From Candidatus Binataceae bacterium (GTDB lineage: Bacteria > Desulfobacterota > Binatia > Binatales > Binataceae), in contig DATGLK010000015.1 of assembly GCA_035294265.1 (NCBI GenBank), positions 1 to 36,020 on the forward strand: a stretch of 36,020 bases of DNA. Direction: 5' to 3'. The position numbers and the translations under genes were made by a program. Position 1 is the first letter of the stretch. Every line of letters starts with the position of its first letter. Shown here piece after piece: positions 8,349 through 17,365 of the stretch. The notes under the pieces are model-generated. The model did no database searches. It was not told the DNA's origin and saw only the letters and a list, made by a program, of their open reading frames with translations.

Positions 8349-9539
8349 TCAATTGGGAACGATTAGTTCGTCGCGCTTGGAATCGTAGGCGATCGTGAAA
8401 GGATTGCCGAAACCCGCCATCGGCGTGCCCGCCGGCGCGTTGCGAATTACTCGCAGCGGGGGCGTATCGCCCTGAGCCAGCCGGTCGAAAACCAACGCGG
8501 TATGGCCGAAATTGGCCACCCACAACTGGTCGTGCATCGGATCAAAGGCCACCCCCATGGGAATCGTCACTCCGGTGCGCGGACCCTTAATTACGCGCAC
8601 AGGAGCAACGTTGCCGCGGGCGGTGCGGGAGAAGATCAGAATCGAGCCGCCGGCAGTGTTGGCCACCGCAATCTCGTTATGGCGCGTGTCGACGGCGATC
8701 CCGGTGGGCCAATCGAGCTGGGTGCGCGCGCCCTGAATCGTGCGCAGAGGGGCGGCGTCGCCTTTGGCGTCCTCGGCGAAAATCGTAATCGAGGGAGGTT
8801 GATAGTGGCCGCCGCCCGGATAATCGAGATCCCAGTAAGCCTGTGACCAGTTGCCATGGTTTACCGTGGCGATTTCATGGTTGATTTCGTCCCAGTAAAG
8901 CCCGTGAGGGTCGGCCATCCCGGTATGTGGGCCACGAATGGCGCGCAATGGCAGTTGCGCGCCGGTGGCTCCGGTGCGATAGAAAATAATTTGCTCGTTA
9001 TGTTCGACCGCCACCGCCATCTGCTTGAGCCGTTGGCTGAAGGCCAGGCCGTATGCGCCGTGTGGAACCGCCAGCACCTGAGCTTGGGAATTTCCGTTAG
9101 CCCCGTATGGGAAACAGGCGACGTCGTCGCCTATATCGTTCTCCGTCACGCACAGCTCGTGGCGCACGGGGTCGAAGGCCACTCCCGCGGCGTAGGAGAT
9201 ATAGGTGTCGGGCCCCTTGATTTGCTGCAGATGGGGGGTGAGTGCCGCATCGTCGGCGCCGCCCGCGTTCATTGAATAAACCAACAGACTTTTGAGATTG
9301 GTGTCGCTCATCGCCGCCAAGTTGTGGGCAGGGTCTAGACCGATCCCGTTGAACTCCGGATAGGGGTCGTAGATCTCGCGACAAGGAGCCAGATTGCCGC
9401 CGCGTGCGCGGCCGAAAACCTGCGCGAATGCCATCGCGCCGATGCCCACGTGCTGGGCGTGCGCATTCAGCGCGAAGCCAGCGAAAATTACGATGGTACC
9501 GAGCACATTCGGAATCAGCATACAGACAAACCGCTTCAT
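8349..9539 (-). CDS. Secreted NHL-like beta-propeller protein, N-terminal half of an interrupted gene
   Basis: A 396-residue frame from ATG 9539, chosen over an upstream start at 9608 because a perfect AGGAGG (9545-9550) stands 5 bp before it and the product then begins with a clean signal peptide: MKR, a hydrophobic core, and AHA|Q near residue 28. The rest is propeller repeats of about 45-50 residues with GNxxPxRxIxGPxTG signatures, for example TARGNVAPVRVIKGPRTG. The frame stops at TGA 8349-8351 just after DELIVPN, in the middle of a repeat; the missing second half of that repeat continues in frame in the next feature. Function is unknown; export and a binding or structural role are inferred. 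A possible promoter lies at 9616-9645. Confidence 0.78.
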   Translation of the reverse strand: MKRFVCMLIPNVLGTIVIFAGFALNAHAQHVGIGAMAFAQVFGRARGGNLAPCREIYDPYPEFNGIGLDPAHNLAAMSDTNLKSLLVYSMNAGGADDAALTPHLQQIKGPDTYISYAAGVAFDPVRHELCVTENDIGDDVACFPYGANGNSQAQVLAVPHGAYGLAFSQRLKQMAVAVEHNEQIIFYRTGATGAQLPLRAIRGPHTGMADPHGLYWDEINHEIATVNHGNWSQAYWDLDYPGGGHYQPPSITIFAEDAKGDAAPLRTIQGARTQLDWPTGIAVDTRHNEIAVANTAGGSILIFSRTARGNVAPVRVIKGPRTGVTIPMGVAFDPMHDQLWVANFGHTALVFDRLAQGDTPPLRVIRNAPAGTPMAGFGNPFTIAYDSKRDELIVPN

Positions 9540-9615
9540 CGACCCCTCCTTATGTGACCTCTCTACGAGCGAGCGGCGCCGGTAGGCGCGATTCTGCCGC
9601 GGGGGCATCGCTTTT

Positions 9616-9645
9616 GCTATAGCTCGCCGACCCTAGCAGGCACAA
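9616..9645 (-). promoter_or_regulatory. Possible sigma-70 promoter of the beta-propeller gene
   Basis: On the minus strand TTGTGC (9640-9645) and TATAGC (9616-9621) are separated by 18 bp, about 75 bp before the ATG at 9539. Both hexamers match the consensus only partly, so this is a weak prediction based on position. Confidence 0.25.
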
Positions 9646-9695
9646 AATGGGCAGCGAGCTGACAAAGCGCCTTGGAACTCTCGCATCAGGGCGGA

Positions 9696-10163
9696 TCAGA
9701 TCGGTAGCTCGGTGGTATATTTGACCTGTTTCATGGTGAAGCTGGAACGCACCCGGGCCACTCCCGGAATTCGGGTCAAGAAGCCGACCACGAAGCGCTC
9801 GAAGGCTTCCATGTCGGCCAGCGCTACCCGTAACAGATAGTCGGCTTCGCCGGTCATTAGGTAGCATTCCATCACCTGCGGGTTTTCAATAACCGCCTTC
9901 TCGAAGGTACGCAGGGTGCGTTCGGTCTGCTTTTCCAGCTCGACCTGAATAAAGACGTTCATCCCCAACCCCACCGCGGTGGGATCGAGCAGAGTAACGC
10001 GATTGCGCACGACCCCCGCTTCTTCAAGCTGCTGGACCCGACGCAGGCAGGGCGAGGGTGACAGGCCGACGCGGCGGGCGAGCGTGATATTGGGGATAGC
10101 GGCATCCTTTTGAAGCTGGCGCAGGATGTTGCGATCGATTTCGTCAAGGCCACGAGCTAGCAT
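9696..10163 (-). CDS. Lrp/AsnC family transcriptional regulator
   Basis: A 155-residue protein, the standard Lrp/AsnC length. The N-terminal helix-turn-helix (about 5-50) shows the family opening LDEIDRNILRQLQKDA and the recognition region LARRVGLSPSPCLRRVQQLEEAG. The C-terminal RAM/ligand-binding domain (about 65-150) contains the MECYLMTGEADYLLRV pattern. These proteins form octamers or dimers and respond to amino acids such as leucine, glycine or methionine. It is transcribed away from metH across a 147-bp gap. Because metH, metF and the glycine-cleavage genes follow, it is the natural candidate regulator of that block; enterobacterial Lrp controls gcvTHP, but regulation here is inference. 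AGCTAG elements in and beside its 5' end could be operator sites. Ligand unknown. Confidence 0.93.
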   Translation of the reverse strand: MLARGLDEIDRNILRQLQKDAAIPNITLARRVGLSPSPCLRRVQQLEEAGVVRNRVTLLDPTAVGLGMNVFIQVELEKQTERTLRTFEKAVIENPQVMECYLMTGEADYLLRVALADMEAFERFVVGFLTRIPGVARVRSSFTMKQVKYTTELPI

Positions 10164-10310
10164 AAATCACCCCATCAAGCCGTTTTTTCCCCAACAGATT
10201 GCTGAAGCTAGCACGTTTGACATGATATTCGCAACGATTGCGCCTTGACCAAAGCAATCTATTTCCGTTAACTCGAGTAAAGCTAGATTGTTAAGCGTCT
10301 TACCGGACTT
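10164..10310. promoter_or_regulatory. Divergent lrp-like/metH control region
   Basis: A 147-bp AT-richer region between divergent genes. AGCTAG occurs at 10206-10211 and 10281-10286, and again at 10155-10160 just inside the regulator gene; two copies extend to the palindrome GCTAGC. A TTGACC (10245-10250) lies 17 bp before a poor -10-like TTAACT, on the metH strand. No cobalamin or SAM riboswitch consensus was recognised, and the space is short for a full cobalamin riboswitch. MetH has no clear Shine-Dalgarno before its ATG. Confidence 0.35.
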
Positions 10311-13300
10311 ATGAGCAAGATTCATTCAAAAAGTGACCTGTTACGGCAATGTCTGACGGATCGTATTCTTGTTATAGACGGCGCTCTCGGCACCTCGATC
10401 CAAAGTTGGGGCCTTGGGCCGGAGCACTTTGGCGGTGCGGCGCGCGAGGGGTGCAACGAGATCCTGGTGCTGACTCAACCCGAAACCATCGGCGGCCTGC
10501 ATCGAGCCTTTCTAGAAGCGGGCGCCGACCTGATCGAAACCGATAGTTTTGGCTCCAACGCCATAGTACTGGCCGAATTTGGCCTGCAGCATCAGGCGCG
10601 CGAGCTCAATCGCGCGGCCGCCGCGCTGGCCCGTCAGGCGGCCGACGCCTTCAGTACCCCGCAGTGGCCGCGCTTCGTGGCGGGCGCGATGGGACCCACC
10701 ACCAAGACCATTTCGGTCACCGGTGGCATTGGCCTGGACGAACTGGCAGCGGCCTACCAGGAACAGGCCGAAGGGCTGATCGAAGGCGGCGTGGATGTGC
10801 TTTTGCTGGAGACCGTGCAGGACACCCTCAACGTCAAGGCGGGGTTGCTGGGAATCGAGCGGGCGATGGCCAGGATGGGGGTTGAGGTCGGAATTGCGGT
10901 GCAAGGGACGATCGAGACCACCGGAACACTACTGGCTGGACAGGATATCGAAGCCTTTTACGTCGCCCTGGCTCATCGGGATCTGCTCTGGATAGGGCTC
11001 AACTGCGCAACCGGCGCCGATTTCATGACAGACCATCTGCGCACCTTGGCATCGATTTCGCGCTTTCCCGTAGCGTGCGTGCCCAATGCCGGCCTGCCCG
11101 ACGAGGACGGTTGCTATCACGAAACGCCGCAGTTACTGGCCAGCAAGTTGGAACGCTTTATGGCCGCAGGCTGGCTCAATCTGGCGGGCGGATGCTGCGG
11201 CACCACTCCCGATCATATCCGCTTGGTGGCACAGGCGGCGCGCCGCGCCTGCCCGCGCGAGCCGATACGGACTCGACGCAGCGCCGTCAGCGGCTTGGAA
11301 GCGCTGGTGATCGACGAGCAGACCCGGCCGGTGATTGTCGGCGAGCGGACTAACGTGCTGGGTAGTCGGCGCTTCAAACGCCTGATCGCGCGGATGCAAT
11401 GGGATGCGGCGGCGGAAGTCGGACGGGCGCAGGCGCGCGGTGGTGCTCACGTACTGGACGTCTGTCTGCAGGACCCCGACCGCAACGAAAGCAGCGATTT
11501 GGGCCAGTTTCTGGAGGTTCTGGTCAAGAAGATCAAGGTTCCGGTGATGCTGGACTCCACCGATCCGGGCGCGATCGAGCAGGGGCTCAAGCGCCTGCAG
11601 GGCAAAGCGATTATCAATTCAATCAATCTGGAAGACGGCGCGCGTGGCCCCCGGCTGCTCAAGATCGTGGAACTGGCCCGCCGCTGGGGCGCGGCGCTGG
11701 TGGTGGGCTGTATCGACGAAGATCCACAGCAGGCACAGGCAATCACCAGCGCGCGCAAGTTGGCAATCGCACGGCGCGCATTCGCCCTGCTTACCGGCGA
11801 GCATGGGATCGCACCCGAGGACATCATTTTCGATCCACTGGTCTTTCCGGTTGGCACCGGCGATCGAAACTATGTTGGTTCGGCGATCGAAACCATCGAG
11901 GGTATTCGGGCGCTCAAGGCCGCACTACCCCAATGCAAGACGATCCTGGGGATTTCCAACGTCTCCTTCGGCTTGCCCGAGGCCGGCCGCGAAGTGCTCA
12001 ACTCGGTGATGCTCTACCATTGCGTGCAAGCCGGGCTGGACATGGCGATTCTCAATGCGGAAAAACTGGTGCGCTACTCCTCGATTTCGGCGCAGGAACG
12101 GGGGCTGGCCGAGGATCTGTTGTGGTGGCGCGGCGATGATCCGATTGGTGCTTTTGCTGCCCATTTTCGTGCCGTGCGCAGCTGCCAGCCCGAAGCATCC
12201 GCCGCACTGCCACTGGAAGAGCGCTTGGCGCGCTACATTCTGGAGGGCAGCCGCGAGGGACTGTTCGGCGACCTCGCTCAGGCGCTCAAGACCAGCTCGC
12301 CGCTGGAGATCATCAACGGCCCCTTGATGCGCGGAATGGACGAGGTGGGGCGGTTGTTTAACGCCAACCAGATGATCGTCGCCGAAGTCCTGCAATCGGC
12401 CGAAGCGATGAAGGCCGCCGTCTCCTACCTGGAACCTCACATGGAAAAAAGCCAGAGCGCGGGGCGTGGCTCGATCGTGTTGGCCACGGTCAAGGGTGAC
12501 GTTCACGACATCGGCAAGAACCTGGTCGAGATCATCCTGAGCAATAACGGTTATCGGGTGATCAACCTGGGAATCAAGGTCGCACCCGAGACCCTGATCG
12601 AGGCCTGCCGCATTTACCAACCCGACATGATCGGACTTTCCGGATTGCTGGTTAAGTCCGCCCAGATGATGGTGGCTACGGCTCAGGATCTGCGCGCGGC
12701 GGGGATCGATTGCCCGATGCTGGTGGGCGGCGCGGCGCTGTCAGCGCGCTTTACCCGTACCCGTATCGCACCCGAATACGAGGGCTTGGTAGTTTACGCC
12801 AACGATGCGATGAACGGTCTGGATTTGGCCCACCAGCTAATGGATCCGGCGCGGCGCGCCCAGTTGGCCCAGCGGCTGCGGCGCGAAAGCGAACAGATGC
12901 TGGCGCAGGCGCGTCCAATGCTGTCTGGCGCGGTGACCCCTGCCCGCGAACCCTCGCCTGTGACGCATCAGCCCGCGCCGGTGCCGCCCGATCTCGTGCG
13001 CCACGTGCTGACCGATTACGATTTGCGCGAGATCTTCGAATACATCAATCCGGTCATGCTCTACACCCGCCATCTGGGGCTGCGTGACGCGCCGCGCGCC
13101 CTGGCGGCAGGCGATCCCAAGGCCCGGCGCCTGCGCGAGCGAGTCGAAGAGGTGCAGGATCTGATGGTTGCTCACGAACAGATCCGGGCCGCCGCGGTCT
13201 TTCAATTTTTCCCAGCCCACAGCGAGGGTTGCCGTCTGCTGCTGCATCATCGCGACGGCGGGCGCGTGCTGGGGGAGTTCAGCTTCGGCCGTCAGAGCCA

Positions 13301-13814
13301 ACCTCCCGGCTTGTGCCTGGCTGATTTTGTCGGTCCGCGCGACGACTATGTGGCGCTGTTCGTGACCACGGTGGGGCCGGGTGTACGAGCGCTGGCCGAG
13401 CGATGGAAGGCCGAGGGCGAATATCTTCGCTCGCACATCCTGCAGGTACTGGCGCTAGAAAGTGCTGAGGCTTTCGCCGAAATTCTTCATCGCAAGCTGC
13501 GCCAATGGTGGGGTTTTGCCGACCCGCCGGAGTTCAGCAAAACCGATCTCTTCCAGGCCCGGTACCGGGGCAAGCGCTACTCCTTTGGCTATCCCGCCTG
13601 TCCGCGTTTGGAAGACCAGGCTTTGTTATTCGCCCTGTTGGAGCCCGAAGCTACTATCGGCGTTCGGCTGACCGAAGGCTTCATGATGGAGCCCGAGGGT
13701 TCGGTCAGCGCCATGGTTCTGCACCATCCGCAAGCCCGCTATTTTGCCCTGGCGCCGGCCGACGTGGAGCAGCTTATCGAGCGCGAGCAGGCGATGGCTG
13801 GCGCCGCGGGTTGA
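10311..13814 (+). CDS. metH: Cobalamin-dependent methionine synthase
   Basis: A 1167-residue full-length MetH (E. coli about 1227). It moves a methyl group from 5-methyl-THF via cobalamin to homocysteine in the cytoplasm. The homocysteine-binding barrel (about 15-310) has zinc ligands Cys232 (LNCATG) and Cys295/Cys296 (GGCCGTTP). The pterin-binding barrel (about 335-600) has GERTNVLGSRRF, MLDSTDP and GISNVSFGLP. The cobalamin cap helices (about 630-715) precede the B12 domain (about 720-850), with DVHDIG at 730-735 giving the axial His732, SGLL at 777-780 and VGGAALS. The reactivation domain (about 895-1160) has the AdoMet-binding RYSFGYPACP at 1089-1098. All four modules are intact, so it can be reactivated by AdoMet and a flavodoxin-type partner. 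metF follows after 13 bp. Confidence 0.97.
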   Translation: MSKIHSKSDLLRQCLTDRILVIDGALGTSIQSWGLGPEHFGGAAREGCNEILVLTQPETIGGLHRAFLEAGADLIETDSFGSNAIVLAEFGLQHQARELNRAAAALARQAADAFSTPQWPRFVAGAMGPTTKTISVTGGIGLDELAAAYQEQAEGLIEGGVDVLLLETVQDTLNVKAGLLGIERAMARMGVEVGIAVQGTIETTGTLLAGQDIEAFYVALAHRDLLWIGLNCATGADFMTDHLRTLASISRFPVACVPNAGLPDEDGCYHETPQLLASKLERFMAAGWLNLAGGCCGTTPDHIRLVAQAARRACPREPIRTRRSAVSGLEALVIDEQTRPVIVGERTNVLGSRRFKRLIARMQWDAAAEVGRAQARGGAHVLDVCLQDPDRNESSDLGQFLEVLVKKIKVPVMLDSTDPGAIEQGLKRLQGKAIINSINLEDGARGPRLLKIVELARRWGAALVVGCIDEDPQQAQAITSARKLAIARRAFALLTGEHGIAPEDIIFDPLVFPVGTGDRNYVGSAIETIEGIRALKAALPQCKTILGISNVSFGLPEAGREVLNSVMLYHCVQAGLDMAILNAEKLVRYSSISAQERGLAEDLLWWRGDDPIGAFAAHFRAVRSCQPEASAALPLEERLARYILEGSREGLFGDLAQALKTSSPLEIINGPLMRGMDEVGRLFNANQMIVAEVLQSAEAMKAAVSYLEPHMEKSQSAGRGSIVLATVKGDVHDIGKNLVEIILSNNGYRVINLGIKVAPETLIEACRIYQPDMIGLSGLLVKSAQMMVATAQDLRAAGIDCPMLVGGAALSARFTRTRIAPEYEGLVVYANDAMNGLDLAHQLMDPARRAQLAQRLRRESEQMLAQARPMLSGAVTPAREPSPVTHQPAPVPPDLVRHVLTDYDLREIFEYINPVMLYTRHLGLRDAPRALAAGDPKARRLRERVEEVQDLMVAHEQIRAAAVFQFFPAHSEGCRLLLHHRDGGRVLGEFSFGRQSQPPGLCLADFVGPRDDYVALFVTTVGPGVRALAERWKAEGEYLRSHILQVLALESAEAFAEILHRKLRQWWGFADPPEFSKTDLFQARYRGKRYSFGYPACPRLEDQALLFALLEPEATIGVRLTEGFMMEPEGSVSAMVLHHPQARYFALAPADVEQLIEREQAMAGAAG

Positions 13815-13827
13815 AGAGGAGCGCGAG

Positions 13828-14721
13828 GTGGCACTGAAATTTCCTGCCTTGTGGATCGAGGTCTCGCCGCCGCGCGGGATCGTGAGCGCGCCCATGCTCG
13901 AGCGCCTGGGCGATTTGCGCGGCCTGGTCAGCGCCATCAATCTGACCGACAACGCGCTCGCTCTGGTGAAAATGTCCGCCTTGGCATTCGCCGCGATGAT
14001 CAAGCATCGGCTCGGCATGCCGGTGGTGCTCAACATGACCTGTCGCGATCGCAACCTGCTTGCGCTCAAAGCCGATCTTCTTGGAGCGGCGGCCCTGGGC
14101 GTCGACGCAGTGGTGGCGTTGAGCGGCGACAGGCGCGGCGCCGGCGAGTTTTGCGGTGTGCACGAGGTGGACGGTGTTGGCTTGCTGGGCGTGATCGAGG
14201 CGCTTAATCGGGGCGACACCGGTGAGGGCAAGACGCTGCTACAGCGGGCGCCGGCTCTGTTGGCGGGCGCGGTCGTCAATCCCAATCGAAAGAACTGGGA
14301 GCGGGAATTGGAATTGCTGGAGCGCAAAGTGGCGGCGGGCGCTCGCTTTGCGATTACCCAGCCGGTGTTCGATGTGGAGCGGGCGATGAATTTTCTGGAT
14401 GCCGTGCGCGGCCTGCCCCTGCGTATCGTAATGGGAATACTGCCCATCAAAGGGGCGGCGATGGCGCGCTATCTCAAGGAACGCATCCGCGACCTGCGCG
14501 GGTTGCATGCTTATTTGGATCGTTACGCCGCAATGAGCGATGGGCAGGCGCGAAGTTATTCGCTAAGTCAAAGTCTGGAGCTGATGGAGGCACTGCGCGG
14601 GCGGGTGGCGGGCTTCAATATCATGAGCGGCGGCGGTCCTTCGCTGGCAATTGAGTTGGCACGCCTTTTCACCCGCGAGTCGACGTGGCAGGCCGATTCG
14701 CGCCCCGTAGCAGGGTGCTGA
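13828..14721 (+). CDS. metF: Methylenetetrahydrofolate reductase
   Basis: A 297-residue flavoprotein of the MetF family (usual length about 290). It reduces 5,10-methylene-THF to 5-methyl-THF, the methyl donor for MetH. The start is taken as GTG 13828: AGAGGA at 13815-13820 stands 7 bp before it and the product then opens with the family motif EVSPPRG. An upstream ATG at 13744 would lie inside metH and add 28 unrelated residues. Visible motifs are VVLNMTCRDRN, DLLGAAALGVDAVVALSGD, and GARFAITQPVFD, the strand carrying the family's active-site-proximal FAITQ. The gene is coupled to metH, and gcvT follows after 115 bp. The sequence resembles the single-domain bacterial MTHFR; the reductant (NADH, NADPH or ferredoxin-linked) is not determined. 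Confidence 0.93.
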   Translation: MALKFPALWIEVSPPRGIVSAPMLERLGDLRGLVSAINLTDNALALVKMSALAFAAMIKHRLGMPVVLNMTCRDRNLLALKADLLGAAALGVDAVVALSGDRRGAGEFCGVHEVDGVGLLGVIEALNRGDTGEGKTLLQRAPALLAGAVVNPNRKNWERELELLERKVAAGARFAITQPVFDVERAMNFLDAVRGLPLRIVMGILPIKGAAMARYLKERIRDLRGLHAYLDRYAAMSDGQARSYSLSQSLELMEALRGRVAGFNIMSGGGPSLAIELARLFTRESTWQADSRPVAGC

Positions 14722-14836
14722 AAGGCGTCCGTGTAGATCTTCGCTCCTCATTGAAATCTCTACCTTTCTTTGCTCAGCGGAAGATTAAGAGGCGCGACGG
14801 CAAGCGCGGAGATTTTTTTGGGCGCCGCCTAGAGTC

Positions 14837-15967
14837 ATGATGGACTTAATGAACGCAAGCGCCGAGTCCGAGGCCAAGTCCACGCCGCTACTCGCCGTGC
14901 ACAGGCGTCTGGGTGCTCGAATGGTGGAGTTTGCCGGCTTTCTGATGCCGCTTTCTTACGCCGGCATTATCCCCGAGCATCTCGCCGTGCGCGCTCAGGC
15001 CGGAGTGTTCGACCTCAGCCATATGGGCGAGTTGATGGTCGAGGGGGAGGGCGCGACGGATCTGTTGGAACATGCGCTGACCAACTCGGTGGCGCGTCTG
15101 AAGGTCGATCAGGCGCAGTACACGCTGATCTGCGACGAGCAGGGCGGCGTGGTCGATGACATCATCGTGTATCGCATCGCCGACCAGCGCTTTCTGCTCT
15201 GCGTCAACGCCGCCAATACCGCGCAGGATAAAGCCTGGCTGGAGGCTCTCGCCCGCGCCGCCACTGTCACAATCCAGGATCTGAGCGAGGCCACCGGGTT
15301 GATTGCGATCCAGGGGCCGCGGGCTCTGGAAATCCTTACTCCGCTGACCGAGTTCGATCTCGCCGCGTGCAAGCGCTTTCACAGCGCGCAATGCAAAGTG
15401 ACGGGAATTTCCTGCCGCATCGCGCGCACAGGTTACACAGGCGAGGACGGGTTTGAACTTTTCGTCGAAGCGCAGTCGGCCGAGGCGCTCTTCAACCGGC
15501 TGCTGGAGGCCGGTGAAGGGCACGGCTTGCGGCCCTGCGGACTAGGCGCGCGCGATACCTTGCGGATGGAAGCAGGGCTAGCGCTTTACGGCCACGAACT
15601 CGATCGCGCGACAACCCCGCTAGAAGCCGGACTGAAAAGCTATGTGCGGTTTGGGCGCGGCTTCGTCGGCGAACGCGCTCTAGAGAAGGAAAGGCGCGCC
15701 GGTGTGCGCAAGCGTCTGATCGGATTGCGTACCGAGGACGGTCGCAGCCTGGCCCGTCCCGGTTATCGGATTTGGCGGCAGGGCCAGCCGGTAGGAATGG
15801 TGACCAGCGGTACTTTCGCGCCCAGCTTCGAGTGCCCGCTGGCGATGGGCTACGTCGATGGCGCGGTCCAGACGCAGGCCGATGCGCGGTTTGACGTCGA
15901 GATCCGAAACAAGAGAGTCGCCGCGATCGCGACCGCGTTGCCGTTTTATCGGCGGGCAAAATCGTAA
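14837..15967 (+). CDS. gcvT: Glycine cleavage system T protein (aminomethyltransferase)
   Basis: A 376-residue aminomethyltransferase, normal size for GcvT. It takes the aminomethyl group from the lipoyl arm of H protein, releases ammonia and forms 5,10-methylene-THF. Motifs seen: GVFDLSHMGE (57-66), QYTLICDEQGGVVDDIIVYR (94-113) including the catalytic Asp region, ARTGYTGEDGFELF, and GARDTLRMEAGLALYGHEL, followed by the C-terminal barrel with GMVTSGTFAPS. The start has two consecutive ATG codons (14837, 14840) and no strong ribosome site. The 115-bp gap before it carries a weak 4-bp-stem hairpin and a run of seven T (14813-14819), possibly a leaky terminator after metF. The next gene is gcvPA; gcvH, which often lies between them, is absent. 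Confidence 0.96.
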   Translation: MMDLMNASAESEAKSTPLLAVHRRLGARMVEFAGFLMPLSYAGIIPEHLAVRAQAGVFDLSHMGELMVEGEGATDLLEHALTNSVARLKVDQAQYTLICDEQGGVVDDIIVYRIADQRFLLCVNAANTAQDKAWLEALARAATVTIQDLSEATGLIAIQGPRALEILTPLTEFDLAACKRFHSAQCKVTGISCRIARTGYTGEDGFELFVEAQSAEALFNRLLEAGEGHGLRPCGLGARDTLRMEAGLALYGHELDRATTPLEAGLKSYVRFGRGFVGERALEKERRAGVRKRLIGLRTEDGRSLARPGYRIWRQGQPVGMVTSGTFAPSFECPLAMGYVDGAVQTQADARFDVEIRNKRVAAIATALPFYRRAKS

Positions 15968-16005
15968 GCTTTCAGGGCAGAGTCGGCTGGTCGAGTGTGC
16001 AAATA

Positions 16006-17349
16006 ATGCGATTCATACCTCACACCAAAGAAGATATCGATGAAATGCTTGCGGTTGTCGGCGCCAACGATCTGGAGGATCTGGTCGCGCACGTGCCGGC
16101 CGAACTGCGCCGACGTGCGGCCCTGAACTTGCCGCCAGGACTGAGTGAAGCGGAAGTCGCCGCGCGGCTTAGCGCTTTGGCCGAACGCAATCGCGGCGCG
16201 CGCGAGTATATCAGCTTTTTGGGCAGCGGCTGTTATCGTCACTATGTCCCGGCGGCCGTGCGTGCGGTTGTCGCCCGAGCCGAATTCGCGACCTCCTATA
16301 CTCCCTATCAACCGGAGGCCAGCCAGGGCACGACCCAGGCGATCTTTGAGTTTCAAACCTTGATCGCGCAGCTCAGTGGGCTGGCGGTGGCCAACGCCGG
16401 CATGTACGACGGCGCTTCAGCCGCGGCTGAGGCGGTGCTGATGGCGCGCCGGCTGCTGCCCAAGCGCCACCGGGTCGTACTTGCGCGTTCGTTGTGGCCA
16501 GATTACCGCGCCACGGTTCGTACCTATCTAAATGCGCAACCGGAACTGGAGGTGGTTGAACTTCCGTTCAACAGCGAAAGCGGAACTTGCGATGAGGTCG
16601 CTCTGAGGGGATTGGCGGATGAACAGCTCCTGTGCGCGGTAATTGGCTATCCTAACGGCTTTGGAATAATCGAGCCGCTGGAACGAATCGCGCGGGTCGT
16701 GCACGAGGCTGGCGGCCTTGCGATCTCGGTCACCGCCGAGGCACTGGCGATGGGCTTGCTGGGGGCCGCGGGCGTGCTGGGGGCGGATATCGCGGTGGGC
16801 GAAGTTCAGAGCTTCGGCTTAGCTCCGCAATTCGGCGGACCGTGGGCCGGTTTCTTTGCCACGCGCCAGGAATTCGTGCGCCAAATGCCCGGGCGGCTGG
16901 TCGGAATGACCCGTGACGCCCAGGGGCGACGCGCCTTTTGCCTGACCCTGGCGACTCGCGAGCAGCATATTCGACGCGAACGCGCGACCTCCAACATCTG
17001 CACCAACCATTCGCTGTGCGCGCTGGCGGCTGCCGTCTATCTCAGCCTGATGGGGCGCCAGGGGTTGCGCGAATTGGCCGCACGCAACGTGGAACTGGCG
17101 CACGAGGCCGCCGCGATGCTGGCCGCCCACGGGATGCGTCCGCGTTTTACCGGCCCCTTTTTCAACGAATTCACCCTGGCTCTTCCCGACGTGCGCGGCG
17201 CCTTGTCCGCGGCCCAAGCGCGCGCCGTTCTGGCCGGCGTCCCGCTCGGACCCGACTATCCCGACTTGGCTGATTCGATTGTGATCGCGGTGACCGAGCT
17301 CAATTCGCGCGATGAGCTGGGCGCCTTGTGCGAGGCCCTTAAGCAGTAG
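16006..17349 (+). CDS. gcvPA: Glycine dehydrogenase (decarboxylating) subunit 1
   Basis: A 447-residue N-terminal-half P protein of the two-subunit type, normal length. With GcvPB it decarboxylates glycine and loads the aminomethyl group on the lipoyl arm of H protein. The start is ATG 16006 rather than GTG 15997, because the product then begins MRFIPHTKEDI, the family's conserved opening. Further motifs are SFLGSGCYRHYVP, YTPYQPEASQGTTQ, GEVQSFGLAPQFGGPWAGFFA and TREQHIRRERATSNICTN. This subunit keeps the P-protein fold but carries no PLP lysine, as expected. It begins 38 bp after gcvT, with no room for gcvH, and its TAG stop forms part of the ribosome site of gcvPB, so the two subunits are tightly linked for matched expression. 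Confidence 0.96.
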   Translation: MRFIPHTKEDIDEMLAVVGANDLEDLVAHVPAELRRRAALNLPPGLSEAEVAARLSALAERNRGAREYISFLGSGCYRHYVPAAVRAVVARAEFATSYTPYQPEASQGTTQAIFEFQTLIAQLSGLAVANAGMYDGASAAAEAVLMARRLLPKRHRVVLARSLWPDYRATVRTYLNAQPELEVVELPFNSESGTCDEVALRGLADEQLLCAVIGYPNGFGIIEPLERIARVVHEAGGLAISVTAEALAMGLLGAAGVLGADIAVGEVQSFGLAPQFGGPWAGFFATRQEFVRQMPGRLVGMTRDAQGRRAFCLTLATREQHIRRERATSNICTNHSLCALAAAVYLSLMGRQGLRELAARNVELAHEAAAMLAAHGMRPRFTGPFFNEFTLALPDVRGALSAAQARAVLAGVPLGPDYPDLADSIVIAVTELNSRDELGALCEALKQ

Positions 17350-17365
17350 GAGAGCTCCATTACAG

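Noticed and set aside
8349-8351. Selenocysteine at the internal TGA of the beta-propeller gene
   Set aside because: A structural repeat protein gives no catalytic reason for selenocysteine, the aligned repeats do not show Cys there, and I see no obvious bacterial SECIS hairpin just downstream.
14722-14836. Glycine riboswitch before gcvT
   Set aside because: The core consensus segments were not found; only a weak 4-bp-stem hairpin (around 14792-14808) with a T7 run at 14813-14819 is present.
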